A DNA stretch of 64,000 bases from Cricetomys ansorgei. Taxonomy: Eukaryota; Chordata; Mammalia; Rodentia; Nesomyidae. A model generated the notes under the pieces. It saw nothing but the letters and a program-made list of their open reading frames with translations, was not told where the DNA came from and searched no databases. Below, in pieces: positions 12,523 to 24,888 of the stretch (position 1 is its first letter; each line of letters opens with the position of its first letter). The translations under genes and the position numbers were made by a program. The stretch lies in the NCBI GenBank assembly GCA_026225945.1, contig JAMJFZ010001089.1:4391501-4455500 (forward strand), read 5' to 3'.

Positions 12523-13065
12523 TGATTCTCAGAGTTTGGACTGCAAGATTTCTAAGTCAAAACCGGTGATCCACTTTGGTGTCCCCCCCCCGCCCCAGTT
12601 CTACTGCGTAAGTATAGACACTAGCCAAAAACGAGCTACCGTGTTCATAACTGTTTCATAAAATCATTTTAGTACAAGAGGCAGGAAAGCTAAAATCTGG
12701 GAGTAGGAGGAAGTTCTTTGAGTTGGGTAAGTGTAGCTCTGTGCTAAACCCACTGTATCGACCCCTCCACGGCCCGGCCTGACACTCCAGGTGACTGTGT
12801 AGAGGATCACTGCACACTGCTTGGGGACTGCTTCCCGGGAGGCTTCTTGGCTCAAGCCTTCGCTGCCTGTTTCCATGGGTGCAGTGCGGAGTCCCAGGGG
12901 AGGCACTCTATGGCTAGTGGGTCTACATGACTCCTCTTTGAAGCTCATTTGTCACCAAAGGACAAGGGTAATGACGGGGCTCCCACCCGCTTCACAGCGG
13001 CCCTGAATTCAGAGGAACGAAGTGAGCAGGTTCTGTGGAACGGTGTAAGTGAGGGCCTGAGTGCT

Positions 13066-13195
13066 GACCAACATTTATTAAGTCTCATGAAACGCCAGAT
13101 ACTGGCAGCCAAGTGGGGAAACTGAGGTTTAAAGAGGATCAAGTAGCAGGCTAAATTTATACAGCCAGAGCAGAGCCAGATTAGGACTGGGTGCC
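13066..13195 (+). mobile_element. MIR element
   Basis: Old mammalian SINE core: acatttattaagtctcatga, gtggggaaactgaggtttaa, gccagagcagagccagatta. Confidence 0.75.
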
Positions 13196-14192
13196 GTGAT
13201 TAGTTCCGATTTCATAGTCTTAATCATGACCTCCATTTTCCTAACGAATAATACAACTATTATGGTGACTGTTGAAATAACTGTGTTTTAAATTCCAGCT
13301 ACTGGCCAGACATACAATAATGATTCTGACTTGGGCTCTTCTGGTGTGTTATCAGGACTTTTACAGACGGCAGGGCTGGCTTCATAACAATTCGTTCAGG
13401 AACCGAGGCGCCACTTGGTGTGTCTGCTTTGTGCTCGGATGCTAACCAGCCTCTGAGGATGAACATGTGGCCGGGCAGGTAAAAGCCATGGTCTGTATTG
13501 TTCGGGAAATGGACTGGCTGTTACTGCACAAAACTAGAATGGTGTCACTGGGTGAAGATGCGAAGAAAGGGGTGGGGAGCTGGGGTACAGGATGAGATGT
13601 TAGGGGTCTGGAGATACAGAGCTTCTGCAAAATGTGTCAGCAGAAAACTGCATGAGATTCCCTGAGCCTGAGCTTACCATCTCAAGGACTTCAGTGCCTC
13701 CCTTCTTTGCATTTCACTAGAATAAAACACTACTGATTCTGCTTTTTAGTCAAGGCAGAGGAATTATTCTCGGTTAATTCAAGACTGACCACAGTCCACC
13801 CAGGCAGACTTTCATCCCTGCACCTCTTACACCACCTACTGGGACACTTTCACGAGCCCCCCGCCTGGTGCATGGACTAGCTTGCCTGACCCCGGGAATG
13901 CCTAGTCTGAAGTCGCCCCTTCATGACCCTGCATCATTAGCCACCATCTGCCTTACCCAAAGTACTTTTTCTCATCTTTCCCAACCCAACTCCACTTCAG
14001 ACACAAAGGCTACTTCATTCTCCCTAGAAGACCATGTGCTTTACATATGCTCTTTACTCTCCTGCTCCCTCTGCAGAATAACACCATGCAAAGGGCACAG
14101 GCTGCTATGTCAGTCAAGAGGGAACACTGACTTGCTGACTCTTTCATATATATTTGCATGAGTCATATATAAAGACATATACAACTCTCCGG
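13196..14192. other. Intergenic, nothing recognised
   Basis: No gene, RNA or repeat that I can support. Confidence 0.5.
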
Positions 14193-14220
14193 TTGTGTGT
14201 GTGTGTGTGTGTCTGTGTGT
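14193..14220. repeat. (TG)n microsatellite
   Basis: TG run with one interruption. Confidence 0.9.
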
Positions 14221-14258
14221 ATGCATACACATATGTATTTAGACTTTTTTTAAAAAAT

Positions 14259-14451
14259 TGGTACTAGGGATTGAACCCCAGACCTTAAGAATACTAGGCA
14301 AGAGCTCTAACATTGATTTATATCCCTAGATGACTGTACTCTTTATTTTGAGACAGAGTCTCACTAAGTTGCCCAGGCTAGAATAGAACTTGCATTTCAC
14401 CTGCCTCAGCCTCCCAAATGGCTGGGTAACAGTCCTATTCCCCCTAGACCT
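14259..14451 (-). mobile_element. B4-type (ID+B1) composite SINE
   Basis: Reverse ID head (tactagggattgaaccccag) followed by reverse B1 (gagacagagtctcactaagt, tcagcctcccaaatggctgg). Confidence 0.85.
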
Positions 14452-14621
14452 GACTATATACAATATTTTAAATATTGTTTAAAATGTTTAAACATGATAC
14501 AGATATTTAAAACTGTATTAAGGTCTTTATCTTGTTAAGTAGTTTATTCATTTACCTTCAAGGTATCTCTTATGATTTCTCCCAATATAGAGAAATGATC
14601 AAAGTAAAGAAATGAAGCATG

Positions 14622-14816
14622 GGTAATTGGCGTAGCTCAGTTGGTAGAGCCTAGCATGGATAGGATCCTGGGTTTAACTACCACATAATGTCCGGAATGG
14701 TCATGCATACCTGTGATCTTAGCACCAGGCGAGTGGAGGCAGAAGAATCAAGAATTGGTTATATAGTGGGTTCAAGGCCAGCCTGGGCTACATGAGACTC
14801 TCAAAAAAAAAAAAAA
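14622..14816 (+). mobile_element. B4-type (ID+B1) composite SINE
   Basis: ID-like head (ggcgtagctcagttggtaga), B1 body (ggttcaaggccagcctgggc), 14-nt A tail. Confidence 0.88.
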
Positions 14817-15696
14817 GTGGGGGGTGGGGAGAGAGGATAGGCAGTCAATCAGGAGAGGAGCTGGGATTCAACTTCAGAGCTGTCTGGAATTTGGAGCCGA
14901 TACACACACAGAGTATATTAACTCGAGCAAAAACTACTGACTGTCTCCAGTCCTTAGCATCCTCATGTATAAACAAGGATCTAGCGTCCACTCTGCAGGA
15001 TTAAGATGAGTGAGTGCATGGGGTAACTGGCAAGGACCGTGGCATTCACAGGAGGGTCTGTGAATGTTTCTCTTTCCATCTTTGCCAAGTTACAGTGCAC
15101 TCATCTTTTATACCCTGCTTCTTCCATGAAGGCCTTTGGGGAAGAAACAAAGACCTATTTTAACCTAGAGATTTCTTCTCTCACAAAATCCAAAAGTTCA
15201 AAGTGTAGTTTCCGATTGTTGTCCAGCTATTTAAGTTTTACCCCCTCGTGGTTTCTTTGACTGAAGGGTCTTACAGTGTTGCAGCCACATATTATACCCC
15301 GATTATATTGGATGTTATTTAGAAAAGCACACGGAAATATCTAGATAAATGTTGAAATACCTAGATAAGTGGCTTAGAGAGAAAGGCCTCTGAATGCAAC
15401 TGAAATTAGCTGGTGCTTTAGAAAACAATCCACTCCATTTTAACACTGCTTATAAATGGGTACATGGTAGATCTATTTACTCAGAAAGAGTGTAACTTAA
15501 GAGTGAGGAGAAAAGCTCTTATTTATCTTGCTCCTGTGTATGGCCTAGGACATACCTTGTGTTGAAGACTGACAGACTCTTGGTATTCACATTAAAAACT
15601 ATACCTCTTACATCTTGAATTTCTGCAAGGAAATAACATCTATACTAGAAAACACGTATTTGCTTGGATACATGTAGACGCCTCTTAAGGAGCTTT
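14817..15696. other. Intergenic, nothing recognised
   Basis: Repeat-poor, AT-leaning DNA; no coding signal. Confidence 0.5.
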
Positions 15697-15860
15697 GGCC
15701 CAGTGTGAAGGCATGTGCCTTTAACCCCAGCATTTTATTTTAAGGCCAGCCTGGTCTACAGAAGGAGTTCAAGCTGAGATTATATAACAAGACCCTGTCT
15801 CAAAAATTGTATTAAATTAAATTAAAATTAGAAACCAACCAACCAGCCAACCAACCAAAA
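15697..15860 (+). mobile_element. B1 SINE with AT/ACC-rich tail
   Basis: gcatgtgcctttaaccccag, aaggccagcctggtctacag, then ATTAA and AACC repeats in the tail. Confidence 0.85.
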
Positions 15861-16002
15861 CAAAGAGAACAGAAAGATGTCAATGTTACTTATTTATAAC
15901 TGAGGTAAGTGATGGAGCCCAGAGAGGCAGTGGTAATTTACAGAATTAGCAAACGATTATGTTAAACCAATCCTAGAAGTGTTCTAAGATACAAAAGCCA
16001 AG

Positions 16003-16173
16003 CAGGGTGGGGGTGGGGAGCAGTGGTGCATGCCTTTAATCCCCAGCACTTGGGAGGCAAAGGCAGGTGAATTTCTGTGAGATTAAAGCCAGCCTGGTCT
16101 ACATAGTGAGTTCCAGGATAGCGGAGGTACAACAGAGAAACCCTGTCTCAAAAAAAAACAAAACAAACTAAAA
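16003..16173 (+). mobile_element. B1 SINE with a clear 15-bp target-site duplication
   Basis: B1 body (catgcctttaatccccagca, agccagcctggtctacatag) flanked by the identical 15-mer agatacaaaagccaa at 15987-16001 and 16174-16188. A recent insertion. Confidence 0.95.
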
Positions 16174-16188
16174 AGATACAAAAGCCAA

Positions 16189-18171
16189 AAGTGATTCCAC
16201 TGATAAAATATAAGACATGGTTCATTCTTAAGTTCTCAAGGCCAAGCTAAATGGAGAGATATCTTAAAGAAAGAAAACATCAAATGAACTGTTTGCATTC
16301 CACCACTATAGTAAAGTACATGACATCATCACCTTATAAAGACGATATGTTCACTGGCCTTGTTTCTTTGAACCTATGGTGAGGTAGCCCATCACAGCAG
16401 GACCAACTGCTGTGGCAAAACTGCTCCTCAAGGAGCAAAGTTGAGGTGACTAGCATCTCCAAATCCCCTTAGGGGACACATGCTCAGTGACCTAAGGGCC
16501 TCAGACCAGTCCCCATCTCCAGTAATGCCACACCTGGGACTTTGGAGGATGCTCACACAAACCGTAAAATGATTCCCATGACTTACACATGACTGATTGA
16601 CTTCTGACATAGACACGGAGAAGCCATTTTCAATGCCAACAATGCACCGTCCCTCTATGTATTTTATTAAAGGAAAATGTCAGAGAGGTTGATCTCAGAA
16701 CAGAAAGGCACGGGTCGCTGATGGAGCTCCCAGGGAGGGGACTCGATGGTCATGGTACCCAGCAGATGAGACGGTCTTCCTCTGAGAAAACTCTGGCTCT
16801 CCCTCGCTCAGTAACACTGGGGTGTCTTGTTTCTCTTTGTTCTGTTTAGGGTTCTCTTCTGTGACACTGACACACAATATTATACTTTGGATTTTATGCT
16901 CGGGGTGGAGGGTGTGTCAACACGAAGGCAAAAACATTCCGATGAAGCTTGAACAGCAATCTCCTGGGAGTTTCCAAGTAGCTTTAGAGCTGGCACTACA
17001 CAGAAAGCCAGGTGACCGTCCCCATCCTTTTCTAAAGACACCAGGAAGGAGGCTACTGCTATAAAACTTGTTTGACCGAAAGAGATACCTATTCTTTCTT
17101 GAAAAGCTTTAAAAAAAAAAAAATTGGGAACATTTGATACAGAAGTCCTAAATTCTTTTTAGAAACAAAAGGAAAATATTGTTGTAGGATAAATACTATC
17201 CAGTAACTGCAAGTCATCTCTGGATGGTCCCCAAAGGTTGGCAAAAAGGAACCCCAGACCTTTATCTTAAAGAATCCAAAAGTACAACCAGGGCCCCTGT
17301 CCATCATGCTGAGTGGGTAGTGACTGGGGCTCTGGCTGCTGGAGACTGGTCAGGGAGTCTGGAAAGCCATGCCTTCATTCATAGCACTGTCCCGAGGAAT
17401 TATTTTTTCCGGATTCCTGGGGAAGTTCAAGTATTTGAGGAGAATATCAGGAACTGTTGTTTCAGCCTGTTTTGGTGAGCAGATAATTGCCTTCCAACCC
17501 CATTACTTCAGGAAGTGATGTGTGCGGTATTGTTCGCGACGGGGGAGGCGGTGTGTTTCGGCCAGACATACCAAGCACATTAAAAGAAAACAAAGCCAGG
17601 AGCGAGTAAGTCACCACATGGAACTCAGATTTCTGAATCTGGTCTGCAGATAAGACGGCCCCAGACAACCTGACCACATACCAACCTCATTATTTTGAAA
17701 GGGTGTAAAAGCACAACTTGTTTTGGGAATGAGAAATTTCATCAAAAATTACTAAATGTGGTCATAAGAAACGTTTGGTAAATGAAGTGCTGTCAAAATG
17801 GCTTCAGCAGAAACTGATCTGAAAGGCCAAACCTCTCTCTCGTTTGGATCTGAATCAAAAGGCAGCCTGGGAACTAGAAGCAAAACATGTTTTGTCCTAA
17901 GAAACACCTTTGATCCTATGGAATATATTAGCTGATGGATGACGTCATTTGTGGTACCAGCTGCCTGGGTGTGCCATCTAAGGCTTTAGAAAACTCGTCT
18001 TTCTTTGGCTTTAATGTGTGTTTTAAGACTGCAGAAAGCAGTTTAATCCAGCTAAGTGCTCCAAGGGGAACTGTTACAGACTTCAGTTTAAGAAGCTTGA
18101 ACTTATTGCTGTGACCTATCAACCTTTCAACAGTTACTGCAGAGTAGTTCCCAAATGGGTGCTGGGAACCG
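16189..18171. other. 2-kb repeat-free intergenic block, possible regulatory DNA
   Basis: No SINE, LINE or microsatellite recognised, unusual for this window. It contains a perfect CRE, TGACGTCA, at 17940-17947 and a TCF/LEF-like cctttgatcc about 30 bp before it. ORFs are short (up to 84 codons) and unrecognised. Confidence 0.5.
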
Positions 18172-18390
18172 ATGACAGTGACGATGAATTGCTATTGAGT
18201 AAACGCCTATGTTGTCAGTTCCTTCTGAAGGTATACGTATTCACTCACCTCATCTTCAAACGCGATACTGGTACTTTGGCCAACTCAAGTGTACAAATGA
18301 GGAAACTGAGGCACAGAGGTTAAGTGACTTGTCCGTGATCACCCCGTCAACAAGGAACAGAGCTGGGATTTGAACTCCCATTCACGTGAT
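18172..18390 (+). mobile_element. MIR element
   Basis: aaatgaggaaactgaggcac, gttaagtgacttgtccgtga and gagctgggatttgaactccc, the MIR core and 3' half. Confidence 0.9.
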
Positions 18391-18920
18391 TTTTCTCTGG
18401 CATACCACTTCTCATGGTTTTCAGATGGTTTTGTCTTAATTTGGTTATAATATAATAATCAAATGTTCTCTTAGCAAAAGCCATTAACTTTATATCTTGT
18501 CAAGAAATGAGAAGTACTGAATTTTTTCCCCTAGAGGCTGATTTTTAATAGAAACAGCACAGTTCTATCCAGCTCAACATGCAGTTACTGTGCAGAAGTT
18601 CTGTTTTCCCTCAAGCAGTGGGCTTAGTGTTATTTGGCTAGTGATCTATCTGCTTCACTAAGGGAAAGATTGCTTTTAAGTACCTATTCCTAAAACTATC
18701 ACTCAGCAGTTTATCTTTAAATGTTCTCACATATTATCTTTCAATGCTTTAAAAAAAAAAAGCCAGTACCAAATGTAGCCAGGCTATTGAGAAATGTCTC
18801 AATTCTTTTGTATTACACTAAAAGACAGCAGGGGTGAAGACGTCTAGGTGAAAGAAATGCTGGGTTACGGCATATTCTGCTTATCCACTTACTCACCAAT
18901 CTATTTACCTACTTACTGAC

Positions 18921-19153
18921 TCATTCATCCATCCACCCACCCACCCACCCACCCACCCACCACCCATCCATCCACCCACCCACCCACCACCCATTCATCC
19001 ATCCACCCACCCACCCACCACCCATCCATCCATCCACCCACCCACCCACCACCCATCCATCCACCCACCCACCACCCATCCATCCACCCACCCACCTATC
19101 CATCTATCCACACCCCCCACACACCTGACATCCACCCACCCACTTACCCACCC
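18921..19153. repeat. Minisatellite of CCAC/CATC units
   Basis: About 230 bp of (CCAC)n broken by ccatccatccac at a higher-order period of roughly 30-40 bp. It is read as Gly/Trp-rich open frames on the minus strand (GGWVDGW-type), a repeat artefact. Confidence 0.97.
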
Positions 19154-20245
19154 AATTGGTACCACATTGTAGGCATTGAGAATACAGAGTAGGTCAGACA
19201 AACACGCTTCTCTTCTCATATAGCTTATATTCTAATGATCAAAACATTAAATTAAAATGAGAAGACCTCTCCGGAGAGGCAGCATTTGCAAAAAGAGCCG
19301 GTGAAAGTAAGAGAGGGACTCTTGATCGAACCTTAGGGGAGAAACCTGGGAGGCACAAGGTTCTCTCGTGCAAACAAGAATGTTGCAAGATCAAGAAAGC
19401 CAGCACGGCTAAATGAAATTAAGCAAGGGCTTGGGTACAGACAAGAAATGAGGCGGGCAGGACTTTGCAGTTCTGGTTTCATGATGTGGGATAAGTCACT
19501 GGAGTGTTTTCAGAAACTAAGTGGTATCTTCCAGAAGATATATGCTGTTGAATAATACGGACAGAGGGAGACAAGCGAGAAGCAAGAAATCTGGTTAGGA
19601 GGTGATGTCCTGGAATTGGGGGAAGGAGCTGGTGAAGCGGTGGTTATGTAGCCAGGGCCAACTTAGCTAACCCATGGGTTAGGCATGGAGGATGAACGAA
19701 GAACTGAGACTCCCAGAGTGCTGCTGGGAGGTGGGACTCGGGACTGCTTCCCACCTGTCAGCACTACTTCTGGGTACTGCAAAAGCAAAGTGGGCCATCT
19801 GTGAGGTCAGATCTGGATACATGTGTAATGAGCAAATGTAGCGAGCGCAGCTGCCCATTATTAGCGCATGTGCTCTGTGCACACCGCTACTGAGGCCAAT
19901 TTGTCTAGACTAGGAGTCGCTATTTCCAGTTACATTCTAAAAAGTAATCTGCCCGTAAGGCTAGCAACTTCTTCCATCGATCGGTCACCCCACCTGAGTC
20001 CACAGAGTAACCTTCCTGAGACGCTTTAAGAGCCCCATTGCATACTGTCGGGATAAGCACGGATTACCGGACTTGGAAATGATGCAAAGGGGCTGCTTAA
20101 AGCTCATGTGCAAATTCAGTGATGGAGCAGGGCTAAAAATGGCTTCTGACTCTACACCGGGTGCTTCTTCTCTTTCCGATCTCATCTACCGGTTTTCAAC
20201 ACCAAAGAAGTTTATAAATTGTTTGTTTTTTTCTAGGAGTATTTC

Positions 20246-20248
<3 letters not shown>
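19154..20248. other. Intergenic, nothing recognised
   Basis: No coding, RNA or repeat signal I can support. Confidence 0.5.

Positions 20249-20305
<57 letters not shown>
20249..20305. repeat. (TG)28 microsatellite
   Basis: Uninterrupted TG dinucleotide run of 57 bp. Confidence 0.98.
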
Positions 20306-20308
<3 letters not shown>

Positions 20309-21534
20309 CAAAAAGAAACAAAACCAATATTTAATCTTTAATCACCCCTTCCTCCCTGGGAGTAAAAAGTGCCTAGAAAACAGATGATCCGTAATTACTG
20401 TACCTCACCACCACCTTTTCATCATCCAGATCCTCATGAATTCAAGTTTTACCTTTAGTGCAAATGATTCCCTAACCACAGCTCACAAAGACAGCTCCTA
20501 CGTGGAATTTGCTTATTGTAATTGTGCACTAGTGTTGGATCCCAGTCATTGGAATGCTAAATGATTTTTGTTTTCTATTTCATTACCATATGGACTCAAT
20601 TCAGTTGCAAATTCCTTAATGGCAGGATGCAGTTATTGCCTAGATTTCTTTTGGAATTTAATCCTGACAGTTCAACACTCCAGTGAACACCGTGGGCCAA
20701 ATTTGACTTTGGCTTCCATATGAGAGGAATAAAACATTAACAACTGGCTTTCTAACTACTGTTTTTATATTCTACCAACTATATTTTTATGTTCCTGAAT
20801 GATGCTTTACACATTGTAATTCTTCCTTAATTTGAAAGAAAGCACTAAGAATTTCTTAGAGTCTGGGTAAGTCATTATGGATAATGTTCTGGATTCAGTT
20901 CTGGTTACACAAACTGGAGTCTTGTAATATGTGTACTTTATTACATTTAATATAAAGTTCAGAAAATTAAGTTTTTTTTAAATCTTAACACCCCACCCCC
21001 AACAAAATTCTGACAACAACCACATAATAAAAGATATGAAGAGAATCAGGGAAAAATACAATTTTTAAAAACACTCCTAACCATCCAGGTTACAGATCAG
21101 TTCTTACATTTTTCTATCTTTATCCAGTTATGTGAGTGTGCATTTATTATTTCTTAGACATTTTTGTCAATAGAAGAGGAGGAAAAGAATCTTTTATTAC
21201 AGTGACACCTGCTGGTCTTAGCACAGACATTTTAGGTTTTAAGCGGAAGGCAGATTCTTTGGTATCAAAACTGCCTAGAGGCAACACATGTTGAACACAC
21301 CCATAATTCCAGCATTTGGGGGGTGGAGGCAAAGGCCCAGGCACTCGAGGTCATTCTCAGCTATGTAGCAAGTTTTGGGCCAGATGAGACTTTGCCCCAA
21401 ATAGAACTAAACATACAACAAAACAACACCAATAGACATGCTAAAGGGTATGAGGGATACCACAGGACCACACGGCCTCAACCCTACATAAAAAACTACA
21501 GTCAACGAAGAAATGCTAAGAATGGAAGAAACAG
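20306..21534. other. AT-rich intergenic block, repeat-poor
   Basis: 20400-20760 is single-copy-like with homeodomain and TEAD-type cores (ggaatg, ctaaatgatt). No gene. Confidence 0.45.
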
Positions 21535-21772
21535 TTTTTACCAGGGAAGACAGCACTAATGCCAAATAGTGAGCCCTGAAAATATACGTACAAGTAACAT
21601 GCAGACTGAGCAGGTTGTGTTTATATATTTAGGAGTACACACACAACAACAACAACAACATTAAAGATGTCACGGATTTGAAAGCGAGTAAGAAGGGATA
21701 CACGAGAGGAAGGAAAGGGAAGAGAGAAATGATATAATTATAATCTCAAAAAATAAAAAATTACTTAAAAGT
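21535..21772 (+). mobile_element. LINE-1 3' UTR fragment (rodent)
   Basis: Matches the rodent L1 3' end: accagggaaga, ccaaatagtgagccctgaaa, gactgagcaggttgtgttta, then gggaagagagaaatgatata and the A-rich end. 5'-truncated as usual. Confidence 0.85.
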
Positions 21773-22092
21773 GAACTTTAAAAATTTTAAACATTGCTTT
21801 CTACTTTAATAATTTATTTGATGTGCACTGAATTTTTAGACCACATAAGATACCATGTAAGTATCGTGGATGATTTCTAGATTTTGTAACAATTATCTTA
21901 CTGTAACTATAAGAACCGTTTATTTTAAAAGTACCGCCCCCCCCCCCCAGAAAAAAAAGCTGCTCAGTACTTCTGATGACATCAAACTTCTAAAACATGA
22001 ATTTTATGACTTTTTCCTTTTCAAATTCTCTACCAATTCTACTTAAGGGAAAAAGTGATTTGTAGAATATGCTCTCTTAAGAATTTAATGTT

Positions 22093-22155
22093 GGGGGCTG
22101 GGGAAACAGTTCAGTGTGAGATCCTAGGTCTGATTTCCCAGCACTGCAACAAAGA
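22093..22155 (+). mobile_element. ID-like SINE fragment
   Basis: gggggctggggaaacagttc and tgatttcccagcactgcaac. Confidence 0.6.
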
Positions 22156-22423
22156 CAAACATGACGTTAACATCAGCAGTGAGGGCAAGCTGGTCACGTC
22201 ATGAGCCGGGTCCATGTGGAGCAAACTGAAGCCCGGTCTAGCTAGCCGCACACAATGACTTCCCTTATGGTGAAATTTCAGTTCTAGATGGTCACAGCAT
22301 CTGCTCTGGTGGTTGACAACCATTCGTGCCCGATCGCACTGATGCTTTTTTGTTAAATTTAAGAGGGAGAGGGTGGCAGCGAGGAGTGATGTAAAGCACA
22401 TATCCCTGTTCTTTTCAGTTTAA

Positions 22424-22571
22424 TCTTTTAAACATCTTTATTTACTTGGTGTATGTGTGTGTGTGTGAAGGCTAGGTTCTCTCCTTCCAACACGTGGGTC
22501 CTGAGTATTGATCTTAGCTGGTTAGGCAGGGTGCCAAGCATCTTCACTCACGGAGCCGTCTCCCTAGCCCC
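22424..22571 (-). mobile_element. B3-type SINE
   Basis: Reverse orientation: TG-rich tail side, then ggttctctccttccaacacg and gagccgtctccctagcccc. Confidence 0.8.
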
Positions 22572-23040
22572 ATTCTCTTCAATTTTCAGATGGACAACAC
22601 TGTTCATCTTGGCTGTAGAGGGGACCTGATGGCCACAGGGACCATGCACTCCAATGAGGAATGCCCCCCACGCTCATCTCAAACGTGGTACCATCTGACC
22701 AAGGGATTGTCTGTGCTCGGATCATGCAGGAATCTCTAACAATGGTAGCGCTTACCTGTCTCTCAACCTAGGCTATACTCACGGCCAGACACGTTCTAAT
22801 ATATGTATGAACACCGTAGAATGACCAAACTGGGCTTATTAACATATTCATCACCTTATATGACAACCTATCCTGAACCCCAGCCTTAGAAACCAGTGAC
22901 TGGTCAAATAGTCATCTTTAATATTGTAGAATATTACAGAAACTTCACACATATTGCATGAAAGCTATGTAATTATGAAGAAAAATTGGAATCTATCTGT
23001 AAAACAGTTTCATGATAGAACTTTTTTTTTTTTTAATCTT

Positions 23041-23214
23041 TATTTTTGCTTTTTTTTTTTTTTTTCTTGAGACAGGGTTTCTCTGTTGTAACTCTGGCTG
23101 TCCTGGAACTCACTCTGTAGACATGGCTGGCCTCGAACTCACAGAGATATCCTCCTCCTCCTGCCTCTGCCTCCCAAGTACTGAGACTAAAGGCATGCAC
23201 TATCACAGCCCAGC
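23041..23214 (-). mobile_element. B1 SINE with poly(T)
   Basis: T-rich tail, then gagacagggtttctctgttg, tcctggaactcactctgtag, ctggcctcgaactcacagag. A (CAAAAA)n run follows at 23222-23250. Confidence 0.95.
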
Positions 23215-23279
23215 TAGATTTAAAAACAGAAACAAAAACAAAAACAAAAAGTCTACCTGACATGGTATTTATTCTCTGC

Positions 23280-24037
23280 TCAGAAGTAGGTAAGTTGGTT
23301 TTTCTTTAAAAGAACAAATGAGTACTTCCTGGTTATAAGGATGAAATGAGATCAAATTACACGCAAGCCACTGAAAAGTCATTTAAGCTCTTATACAATC
23401 AATTATTGTGTTCCCTTACCCTGAGTTGGTTTTGTCATAGGCAATCTGAACCTTGAGTTTTAGAGACAAGACATCAGTAGAGAGTGTACCTATGGACTTA
23501 TTGCCCCAGGAACAGTGACATGTTTGAAAATCCAAGCTTTCCCCCCTTGCTTATAGAACCGAAGCCCAAGTAGCAGAATGTTGCTTTACTGTCATCAGAC
23601 CAGTCCCAGAGAAGCACTGTTCTTAGCATGAGCCCTAGAATGAGGATCAGCAGAGTGATCCCTCTACCTTCTTTACTGCCAGACCTTGAGCTATGTCAAG
23701 TCAATCAACTGTCAACATTCACGAGACAACTACAAGAACTTTTAAAGATGTGCTTAGTTTTCAATGTTATCCTGACCACAACTAGAATCAACCAAGAGGT
23801 TCACTGAGGAACTAGACTAGGTCTGCCTTGGTGTGCCCATGAGGTTTTGTGGCTGGGACCTGAATCAGATAAATGAAGAAATCAGGCAGGCAGTGTGGCA
23901 ACCTGCCTCTTGCTCTTGACTGTGATCATCAAGTGACTACCTGCTTGAGTTCCTATTTTGACGTCCTTAAAACAATGGGCTAGAATATAAGGTAAGGTCA
24001 AACTGCTAGAAAATACATGTTAGGAACGACAGTTTCA
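23280..24037. other. Intergenic, nothing recognised
   Basis: No coding, RNA or repeat signal. Confidence 0.5.
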
Positions 24038-24298
24038 GGGACTGAGGTTGGAGTTCAGTTAGTACAATGCTTACCTAGCATGAATGAAGCCCTGGGCGCC
24101 CCAGCACCACACAGATGGAGTATGGTGGTATATACCTGCAACCTTGGTACTTGGGAGGTGAAGGCAAAAGGATCTGTAGTTCAAGGCCACCCACAACTAC
24201 GCAATGAGTTCCAGGCCAGCCTGAGCTACATGGGACTTTGTCTCAAAACAAAACTCCCCAACCAACTAACCAACCAAACCAAAACAAACCAATAAAAG
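24038..24298 (+). mobile_element. B4-type (ID+B1) composite SINE
   Basis: ID-like head (tgcttacctagcatgaatga), B1 body (ggtacttgggaggtgaaggc, aggccagcctgagctacatg), A-rich tail. Confidence 0.88.
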
Positions 24299-24725
24299 GT
24301 TCATATATTCTGGATGACTGTTTAGTGTATTTCTCTGGTCTACTTAACAGCCTGTAGGGTTCAATTTCAGGAAAGGCAGTCATCATGTTATACTCTAAAA
24401 CCAACCATAAAAGCCCTTGCTCTTTAATTCGCATGGCAATTACAACCCAGCACATTAGAAGACAGCTCCCTCATGTGTGGGAATGTTCACTCAAAAAAAA
24501 TCCAGGCATCACGGGAGCCAAAGAGAGAATCCACGCTGCCTGTGGCAGCCATAGGTGGTGTCTCTGGACTTGCACGGCCATGAGCCTCAGTAACACATGT
24601 GCAGCCCCTTTACCTCCTGTCTATGGTAGTAGCCCCAGGCGGTTTCACCAAACACAACAAAGCCCTAAAAAATGGAAGGCATCTAAGATTGAGTATTCAG
24701 GTAAGTTATGCAGGTTTAAAAACCA

Positions 24726-24888
24726 ATTATTATTTTGTGTGCATGTGTGTGTATGTGTGTGGGTGTCTGTGTGTGTGTGCAGGTCAGAGGACAACTTGTT
24801 GGTCCTCTCCTTCTACCATATGGTTCCTGGGGACTCAACTCAGGTCAACAGCCTTGGCGCCCTGCTGCTGAGCCATTTCACTGACCTA
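24726..24888 (-). mobile_element. B3-type SINE
   Basis: TG-rich tail side, then aggtcagaggacaacttgtt and tctccttctaccatatggtt, the reverse-complement B3 text. Confidence 0.85.

Noticed and set aside
18921..19219. Gly/Trp-rich minus-strand ORFs (60 and 74 codons)
   Set aside because: They are translations of the CCAC/CATC minisatellite.
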